This document shows, one piece after another, positions 58,096-64,000 of a stretch of DNA of 64,000 bases (its first letter is position 1; every line of letters begins with the position of its first letter). Position numbers and translations under genes: made by a program. Below the pieces are notes generated by a model. It had not been told where the DNA came from and made no database searches. It worked only from the letters and a program-made list of their open reading frames with translations. Where the stretch lies: contig NZ_JAGL01000021.1 of NCBI RefSeq assembly GCF_000526635.1, positions 1 to 64,000 on the forward strand. The letters are read 5' to 3'. The stretch is from Aminobacter sp. J41 (GTDB lineage: Bacteria; Pseudomonadota; Alphaproteobacteria; Rhizobiales; Rhizobiaceae).

Positions 58096-58726
58096 TCGAG
58101 ATATCCAGCGCACGCTTCTCGTTCAGGCCCCACGCCGAGCGAGTGATATGGAGGTCACGGGGGCCGCGTTCAATAGATCTCAGGTTCTGACCTTATGAGC
58201 GCGTGACCTTTACAGTAGTAATCATCCTCGAAATAGTCAGAAAAACTGAAGTGATCATCAATGCGGTGGCAGTAATGGCTCATAACTGTTAACAGAACAA
58301 CGGTTTCGCCCACGAGACTCGCCTTCGCGGGAGGGATGGCTTGTTCCTGAAACACGATGCGCGCGAGAGCAGGCCACGACGATCCCATCGCCGACTTCAG
58401 GGCTGCTCCGCGTAGCCAATCGCTACATGCCCTAGCGTGATGCGCAACCCTTCATCCTGAAGGCTGGTGACAGGGTTTGTCAGGAGGAGTTGCCGTAACG
58501 TCAGTTCTTCTGTCAGCTTGTACGGAATTTCCGCCGGACACTGGCAATTGCGACCTATGCGCGTTCTCGCAGCGGCGACACCGCGAAATGGTCACGATCC
58601 TCATGTTGAGGGATACGGGCGGCGACCACTTGCCTCGCGACTTTGTCATGTGCGCGCGCGCGGTTTGTGCTAGAAGGCCGCAAATCCCCATTCCGCCGCT
58701 GACAGGCGAAAACGAGTTTGACCGCG
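58096..58726. other. Large intergenic region before ispG
   Basis: About 630 bases lie between the divergent RND operon and ispG. Part of it (58170-58300) is lower in GC than the neighbours and holds a small minus-strand reading frame, listed separately, and a palindrome CTGTTAACAG at 58286-58295. The rest has no supported gene, terminator or riboswitch-like structure. The promoters of the adaptor and of ispG should lie here, but no clear -35/-10 pairs were chosen. Confidence 0.6.
58170..58283 (-). CDS. Candidate micro-protein rich in His, Cys, Tyr and Asp
   Basis: A 37-residue frame reads MSHYCHRIDDHFSFSDYFE, then DDYYCKGHALIRSEPEIY. The two CH-type motifs (HYCH and YCKGH) flank an acidic, aromatic stretch, so it could bind a metal. 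There is no clear ribosome site, so it may be a chance frame; composition is unlike the flanking GC-rich coding DNA. A longer in-frame reading extends to 58388. Confidence 0.3.
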   Translation of the reverse strand: MSHYCHRIDDHFSFSDYFEDDYYCKGHALIRSEPEIY

Positions 58727-59980
58727 ATGTTTGAATTCCTCGACCGTCCGCTGGAGCGCCGCATCACAGTTGGCGTGAAGGTTGGCGACGTGATGGTAGG
58801 CGGTGGCGCACCGGTCGTCGTCCAATCCATGACCAACACGGATACTGCCGACGTCGATTCCACCGTTGCCCAGGTGGCGGCGCTGCATCGGGCAGGTTCC
58901 GAAATTGTCCGCATCACCGTCGACCGCGATGAATCGGCTGCCGCGGTGCCGCACATTCGCGACCGTCTGGCCCGGCTCGGCATCAACGTGCCGCTGGTCG
59001 GCGACTTTCACTATATCGGCCACAAGCTGCTTGCGGACCATCCGGCCTGCGCCGAGGCGCTGGCGAAGTATCGCATCAACCCGGGCAATGTCGGCTTCAA
59101 GGACAAGAAGGACAAGCAGTTCGGCGCGATCGTCGAGACGGCTATCCGCCACGACAAGCCGGTGCGCATCGGCGTCAACTGGGGCTCGCTCGACCAGGAG
59201 CTGCTGACGCGGCTGATGGACGAGAACCAGAAGAACGGATCGCCCATGACCGCGCAGGAAGTCATGCGCGAGGCGATCGTGCAGTCGGCGCTGATCTCGG
59301 CCGAGATGGCCGAGGAGATCGGCCTGCCGCGCGATAAGATCATCCTGTCGGCCAAGGTCAGCCAGGTGCAGGACTTGATCGCGGTTTATGTCGAGCTGGC
59401 CAAGCGCTCGAACCACGCGCTGCATCTGGGTCTCACTGAAGCCGGTATGGGTTCGAAGGGCATCGTCGCCTCGTCGGCCGCGATGGGCATTCTGCTCCAG
59501 CAGGGCATCGGCGACACGATCCGCATTTCGCTGACGCCGGAGCCCGGCGGCGACCGCACCCGTGAGGTGCAGGTGGCGCAGGAACTGCTGCAGACAATGG
59601 GCTTCCGCCAGTTCGTGCCGATCGTTGCCGCTTGCCCCGGCTGCGGCCGCACCACCTCGACCGTATTCCAGGAACTTGCCGCGACGATCCAGGAAGACAT
59701 TCGCCGCAACATGCCGGAGTGGCGTAAGAAGTATCCGGGCGTCGAGGACCTGAAGGTCGCGGTGATGGGCTGCATCGTCAACGGCCCGGGCGAGTCGAAG
59801 CATGCCGACATCGGTATTTCGCTGCCGGGAACGGGCGAGACGCCGACGGCACCCGTGTTCATCGACGGCCAGAAGGCCGCGACGCTGCGCGGCCCGAACA
59901 TCGCCGAGGATTTCCAGAAGATGGTCGCCGATTATATCGAGCGCCGCTTTGGTATCGGCAGCCAACGCGCCGCCGAATAG
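58727..59980 (+). CDS. ispG: 4-hydroxy-3-methylbut-2-enyl diphosphate synthase IspG
   Basis: The enzyme reduces MEcPP to HMBPP in the MEP isoprenoid pathway. It has a TIM barrel ([50 protein letters not shown]) and a C-terminal [4Fe-4S] domain with CPGCGRTT and GCIVNGPGE. The length is as expected. The ATG at 58727 was chosen; a TTG at 58718 would add three residues. It converges on the histidine kinase gene. FPP synthase, which uses the pathway's product, lies 2.6 kb away. Confidence 0.95.
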   Translation: MFEFLDRPLERRITVGVKVGDVMVGGGAPVVVQSMTNTDTADVDSTVAQVAALHRAGSEIVRITVDRDESAAAVPHIRDRLARLGINVPLVGDFHYIGHKLLADHPACAEALAKYRINPGNVGFKDKKDKQFGAIVETAIRHDKPVRIGVNWGSLDQELLTRLMDENQKNGSPMTAQEVMREAIVQSALISAEMAEEIGLPRDKIILSAKVSQVQDLIAVYVELAKRSNHALHLGLTEAGMGSKGIVASSAAMGILLQQGIGDTIRISLTPEPGGDRTREVQVAQELLQTMGFRQFVPIVAACPGCGRTTSTVFQELAATIQEDIRRNMPEWRKKYPGVEDLKVAVMGCIVNGPGESKHADIGISLPGTGETPTAPVFIDGQKAATLRGPNIAEDFQKMVADYIERRFGIGSQRAAE

Positions 59981-59989
59981 GCCTGCGCG

Positions 59990-62485
59990 TCAGGCGCTGA
60001 GCGCCACCGGCGCGCGAGGACGATCCAGCCAGGCGTCGAGCTTGTCAGCGAGCTTGTCCGGTGAGATCGGCTTGGACAGGTAGCCGTCCATGCCGGCCTC
60101 GATGCACTTCTCGCGGTCCCCCTTGAGCGCGTGGGCGGTAACACCCACGATCGGGGTGTGGATACCGAGGCTGCGCTCCATGCGGCGGATCGCGGCGGTG
60201 GCCTCAAGGCCATTCATCTCCGGCATCGACACGTCCATCAGGATCAGCTTCGGTTTGAGCTCCGAGTGGAGCTCGACCGCCTCGCGTCCGTTCTGCGCGA
60301 TGCGGTAGCTGAGGCCGAGCCCGTTGAGGATCTGGGAGAAGACCAGTTGGTTCACCTCGTTGTCCTCGGCAACGAGGATGTCGACGTGGCCGGGATGATC
60401 GGCGACCTTATCTTCCGGCGCTTCCGTCGCTGCGGCACGGGGCAGCGGGATCACTTCCGTGTTGCCCGCGTCGGTCTGGCGTGACGCCTGCATCACATGG
60501 ACCAGCGTTTCCAGCAGCACCGCCGAGCGGACAGGCTTCGGCAGGTGAGCTGTAATGCCGGTTTCTGCCGTGATACGTCCCGCTGCCTGGTCGACCGAAG
60601 TCAGCAACACGATCGGGATATGGCGGAGTGCCGGGTTGGCGACGATGCGTTTCGCCACCTCGACGCCGTTCATGCCCGGCATCTGGTAATCGAGAACGAT
60701 GCAGTCGACATGCGCACCAAGCTCGATGCAGCGATCGAGGAAGGCAAGGGCGATGTCGCCGTCCTCTGCGGCGGCGCAGTCGAAGTTCCAGCCGCGCAGC
60801 TGTTCGAGCAGGATGTCGCGATTGATCTTGTTGTCGTCGACGATAAGGACGCGCGCGCCGGAAACGTCGACCGGGACAGGTTTCGGGCGACGGACGTCCT
60901 CGTGAACGGGCAGCGGCAGCATGACCCAGAACACCGACCCCTTGCCGAGTTCGCTCTCGACGCCGATCTTGCCGCCCATCAGCTCGACGAGACGCGAGGC
61001 TATCGCAAGACCAAGGCCAGTGCCCTCATGGCGGCGGGTCGATGAGGAGTCGACCTGACTGAACTTCTCGAAGATCCGCTGCTGCATGTTTTCGGGAATG
61101 CCGATGCCGGTATCCTCGACGCGGATGGTGATGCTGGCCACATCCTTCTTCACCTCGCCGCTGACGTCGACGAGGACGTAGCCCTTCTCTGTGAACTTGA
61201 CGCCGTTGCCGACGAGATTGGTGACGATCTGGCGGATGCGGCCGACGTCGCCCACGACGCAGGCCGGCAGCGCCGGATCGATGCGGACGATCAGTTCGAG
61301 ATCCTTCTCGGCGACCTGGCTCGAAACGAGCGTCGCCACATCCTCAATTGCCTCGGCGAGGCGGAACGGTGCGGGGTCGAGCGTCAGCTGGCCTGCGTCG
61401 ATCTTCGAGAAGTCGAGGATGTCGTTGATGATCGTCAGCAGCGCGCTGCCCGACTTGAGAATGACATCGGCAAAGGTGCGCTGACGGGTGTCCAAATTGG
61501 TTCGGATCAGGAGCTCCGCCATTCCGAGGACGCCGTTCATCGGCGTGCGGATCTCATGGCTCATGTTGGCAAGGAACTCGGACTTGGCGCGGTCGGCGGA
61601 CTCCGCCTTCACCCACGCGGCCTCGAGCGACTTGTTGGCGGCCTCGAGCTCTTCCTGGGCCTTCGCGATGTTGCGCATCATAGGCACGAACACCCAGCTC
61701 GATGTAAGCACGGCGATCAAGAGGATGATGCCGGCGACGAGCAGGAGCATGCGGGGTAAGCTGTCGTAGCTGTCGATCATATCGCCGCGCAGCTCGGTCA
61801 TCGTCGCCTTGAGGTTGATGTTGACGCGATCGCGCGCGAGCTTCTGCAGCTGGCTGAAGACGCGCTGTGCTGCCGGCGACGAATAGTCCGTGAAGATGTC
61901 GAGACGCCGCGCGAGCGAGATTACCTCACGCATGTCCTTTTCGAGCGACGGACGCGTCTCGTCGCCCTCCCAAATGTGCAGGAAGGCGGGGGACATCTGC
62001 AGCCCGCGAATGTCGCTCAGGATCGGATCAGGCGAGTCGAAAACGTGTTCCGTAGGCGTCGAACCCTGCTCCTCCGCCGCGATGCGGCGACCTTCCTCGG
62101 TCTGCACGTCGCCGCGCACGGCGGTCGAAAAGGCGCGGTAGAGGCTGTCGAGGCGCTCGACAACGCGACCGAGTTCCCGTCGCGCCTCGACGGCCGCGGG
62201 ATTGTCCTCCAGCGTGCGCCCCGAGGCGCCTGCGGTGCGGGCGGCCTGCAGTTGCTGCTTCAGGCGCAACTGGTCGAGCGCCAGCGCCTGGTAGATGACG
62301 TCGCTGGTTGCCTCGCTCATGGCAACGAGGACGGCCGCGAACTTGATGTTGGTGCGCGCGTTGGACGAATGCCAGTTGACGAAGAACGCGCCAATGCTGA
62401 CGGCAAGCAAAAACCCCGTCATGATGAAGATCAGACGGCCGCGCATATAGGAGCGCGTGACAGCGATGGACATCGACCCCGCCAT
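59990..62485 (-). CDS. Hybrid sensor histidine kinase with two receiver domains
   Basis: The 831-residue kinase has a first membrane helix (about 17-38), an extracytoplasmic helical sensor region (about 40-245), and a second helix ([21 protein letters not shown]). A coiled HisKA domain with the phosphohistidine in [18 protein letters not shown] follows, then an ATPase domain ([33 protein letters not shown]). Receiver 1 has its aspartate in [11 protein letters not shown] and receiver 2 in [13 protein letters not shown]. No HPt domain follows, so a separate phosphotransfer protein is required. There is no partner regulator nearby. GGGGA precedes the ATG. Confidence 0.9.
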   Translation of the reverse strand: MAGSMSIAVTRSYMRGRLIFIMTGFLLAVSIGAFFVNWHSSNARTNIKFAAVLVAMSEATSDVIYQALALDQLRLKQQLQAARTAGASGRTLEDNPAAVEARRELGRVVERLDSLYRAFSTAVRGDVQTEEGRRIAAEEQGSTPTEHVFDSPDPILSDIRGLQMSPAFLHIWEGDETRPSLEKDMREVISLARRLDIFTDYSSPAAQRVFSQLQKLARDRVNINLKATMTELRGDMIDSYDSLPRMLLLVAGIILLIAVLTSSWVFVPMMRNIAKAQEELEAANKSLEAAWVKAESADRAKSEFLANMSHEIRTPMNGVLGMAELLIRTNLDTRQRTFADVILKSGSALLTIINDILDFSKIDAGQLTLDPAPFRLAEAIEDVATLVSSQVAEKDLELIVRIDPALPACVVGDVGRIRQIVTNLVGNGVKFTEKGYVLVDVSGEVKKDVASITIRVEDTGIGIPENMQQRIFEKFSQVDSSSTRRHEGTGLGLAIASRLVELMGGKIGVESELGKGSVFWVMLPLPVHEDVRRPKPVPVDVSGARVLIVDDNKINRDILLEQLRGWNFDCAAAEDGDIALAFLDRCIELGAHVDCIVLDYQMPGMNGVEVAKRIVANPALRHIPIVLLTSVDQAAGRITAETGITAHLPKPVRSAVLLETLVHVMQASRQTDAGNTEVIPLPRAAATEAPEDKVADHPGHVDILVAEDNEVNQLVFSQILNGLGLSYRIAQNGREAVELHSELKPKLILMDVSMPEMNGLEATAAIRRMERSLGIHTPIVGVTAHALKGDREKCIEAGMDGYLSKPISPDKLADKLDAWLDRPRAPVALSA

Positions 62486-62576
62486 AAAAATCCCCAGTTC
62501 AGCGGGGAAGAATGGCGAAGTTCCCTTAAAGTGCTGTTAATTCAGGGGAATGTTGGCGCTTGCTTGAAGGCGGGCG

Positions 62577-63494
62577 TCACGACGAGCGATAGGCAACGAA
62601 TTCTGCCGCGCGCCGCAGCATCGTGGCGCGCTCACCGAAGGGCGCGAGAAATTCGCTTGCCTGCTCGACGAGGCCCTTGAGCTGCTTCCTCGTCCACTCG
62701 ATCCCGTGCAGCGAAACCAGCGTGCCCTTGCCCGCGGTGGCGTCCTTGCCGGCCGCCTTGCCAAGGGTGCCGACGTCGGACGTTGCGTCGAGAAGGTCGT
62801 CGGCAAGCTGGAAGGCAAGGCCGATCGCAGAGCCGAACTCCCCAAGCCGCTCGCGCTCCTCCGGGGTGGCGTGGCCGATGAGAGCGCCGGCTTCGCAGGC
62901 GTAGCGGATCAGCGCGCCGGTCTTCATCGCCTGCAGGGTGACGATCCCCGCCTCATCCAGCTTCACCTTCTCCGCAGCAAGGTCGAGCGCCTGGCCGCCG
63001 GCCATGCCACCCATGCCGGAAGCGCGGGCAAGGCCCTGGACGAGGGAGAGTCGGGTCGCAGCCGGAAGCTCGGTCGCGTCGTCGGCGATAATGTCGAATG
63101 CGTAGGTCAGCAGGCTGTCCCCGGCGAGAATCGCGGTCGCCTCGTCGAAGGCGCGGTGGACCGTCGGCTGGCCGCGGCGCAGGTCGTCATTATCCATCGC
63201 CGGCAGGTCGTCGTGGATCAGGGAATAGCAGTGGATGCATTCGAGCGCGGCTGCCACCCGCAGGGCCGCTTCGCCATCCGCCGAAAACAGCGCGGCGCTC
63301 TCGATGACCAGAAAGGGGCGCAGCCGCTTGCCGCCATTGAGCACGCCGTGGCGGATGGCGCGCAGCAGATTTTCGGGGCGGTTGATCTCGCCGTCCAGAA
63401 GGTGAGGGCCGAGGAGCTGGTCGAGCGCAGCCTCGACGCTGGCGGCGTGCCGCGCGAGAGCCACTTCAAATTCGGGGATGGGCGTGTCGTTCAT
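62577..63494 (-). CDS. ispA: Farnesyl diphosphate synthase (polyprenyl synthetase)
   Basis: The 305-residue trans-prenyltransferase makes farnesyl diphosphate for undecaprenol, quinones and haem A. It has GGKRLRP (54-60), a first aspartate-rich motif DDLPAMD (95-101) preceded by CYSLIH, and a second DDLLD (near 232). The short-chain pattern around motif 1 matches the IspA type. The start ATG at 63494 gives the family length; the longer reading to 63587 is unsupported. No strong ribosome site was found. Confidence 0.92.
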   Translation of the reverse strand: MNDTPIPEFEVALARHAASVEAALDQLLGPHLLDGEINRPENLLRAIRHGVLNGGKRLRPFLVIESAALFSADGEAALRVAAALECIHCYSLIHDDLPAMDNDDLRRGQPTVHRAFDEATAILAGDSLLTYAFDIIADDATELPAATRLSLVQGLARASGMGGMAGGQALDLAAEKVKLDEAGIVTLQAMKTGALIRYACEAGALIGHATPEERERLGEFGSAIGLAFQLADDLLDATSDVGTLGKAAGKDATAGKGTLVSLHGIEWTRKQLKGLVEQASEFLAPFGERATMLRRAAEFVAYRSS

Positions 63495-63598
63495 GCGCGG
63501 AGCGATGGCCCTAAAATGCGGCCGGGTCAAGCGGTGCGGCGTTGCGCTGAGGGGTATGCGTCTGTATTCCAGAAGCCAGTCATGCAAGAGGAGTTAGG

Positions 63599-64000
63599 GT
63601 GGCTCAAGGGACGGGCGAGCCGGGAATCGGCAAGCTGTCAGGGATGAAGCGGTCGCGAAAGCCCCGCAAGCGCAGCTGGATTCGCCGGCTCCTGCTGATC
63701 CTGATCGTGATCGGTGCAATTCCGGTGGCGCTCACCATCTTCTACCTGCCGCCTTTCATCCATCCGGTCTCGACACTGATGGCGAAGGATCTGGTGACAC
63801 TGCGCGGCTTCACCCGCGAGTGGAAGCCGCTGAGCGAGATCAGCCCGCGCCTCGTCAATTCGGTCATGATGTCGGAGGACGGGCAGTTCTGCGCGCATCA
63901 CGGCATCGATCTCGGCGAGTTCAGGGCCGTGCTGCAGGATTTCCTGGAGGGCGAGCCGTCGCGCGGCGGTTCGACCATCACCATGCAGACGGCCAAGAAC
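63599..64000 (+). CDS. mtgA: Monofunctional peptidoglycan glycosyltransferase MtgA (partial)
   Basis: The gene runs past the window end after 134 codons. The N-terminus is basic, followed by one helix (LLLILIVIGAIPVALTIFYL, about 31-50). The GT51 motifs follow: EDGQFCAHHGID with the catalytic glutamate near residue 93, and RGGSTITMQTAKN. It would polymerise lipid II into glycan strands at the membrane. The start is a GTG at 63599 with AGAGGAG five bases ahead; no later ATG fits the helix better. It is divergent from the farnesyl synthase that supplies its carrier lipid precursor. Confidence 0.9.
   Translation, partial: MAQGTGEPGIGKLSGMKRSRKPRKRSWIRRLLLILIVIGAIPVALTIFYLPPFIHPVSTLMAKDLVTLRGFTREWKPLSEISPRLVNSVMMSEDGQFCAHHGIDLGEFRAVLQDFLEGEPSRGGSTITMQTAKN

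Overview
The window comes from a GC-rich alphaproteobacterium of the order Hyphomicrobiales (Rhizobiales), most like the Phyllobacteriaceae/Rhizobiaceae group. The evidence is gene content and order: the obgE-proB-proA-nadD-rsfS-rlmH-envC-like-ctpA-rppH run, an icpA-cheS-cheY-cheA-cheW chemotaxis order as in Sinorhizobium, FnrN-type regulation of ccoNOQP-ccoGHIS, and a probable RirA-type iron operator before exbB-exbD-tonB. The genus cannot be named from the sequence alone. It reads as ordinary chromosome. No tRNA, rRNA, insertion sequence, prophage or CRISPR array was seen.

Layout. 1-13.2 kb is housekeeping: a DUF3887-like/M23 protein, the long minus-strand obgE-to-rppH run, an EEP-family hydrolase, a GNAT acetyltransferase and rplU-rpmA. 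13.4-24.7 kb is the micro-oxic respiration block: hemN, fnrN, a hemerythrin-like protein, ccoNOQP and ccoGHIS, with three FNR/FixK boxes. 24.8-27.7 kb is a TonB energising operon behind an inverted repeat fitting the iron-responsive operator. 27.8-33.8 kb is a compact che operon (icpA-cheS-cheY1-cheA-cheW-cheY2-cheT-like) without cheR, cheB or cheD. 34.0-37.5 kb holds a RidA protein, a LysR regulator divergent from mmsA, and a small secreted protein. 37.5-41.4 kb is a GntR-controlled trans-4-hydroxy-L-proline catabolic cluster. 41.7-47.7 kb is a branched-chain amino acid ABC transporter whose LivG carries an additional C-terminal helix-hairpin-helix domain, and whose binding-protein gene has a consensus FNR box upstream. 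47.9-64 kb holds pyc, an SH3 protein, an MFS transporter, an RND efflux pair, ispG, a hybrid histidine kinase, a farnesyl-diphosphate synthase and the start of mtgA.

How the parts connect. FnrN probably senses low oxygen through its N-terminal cysteines. It would act on its own promoter, on hemN (oxygen-independent haem synthesis), on the hemerythrin gene and on the cbb3 oxidase and its assembly genes. The fourth box suggests that amino acid uptake may be drawn into the same response. The most unusual items are the LivG-HhH fusion, the FNR box before the Liv binding protein, and the che operon that lacks adaptation genes although its globin-type receptor ends in a CheR-tethering pentapeptide. 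The micro-protein candidate near 58.2 kb is weaker. I found no clear new defence or biosynthetic system.
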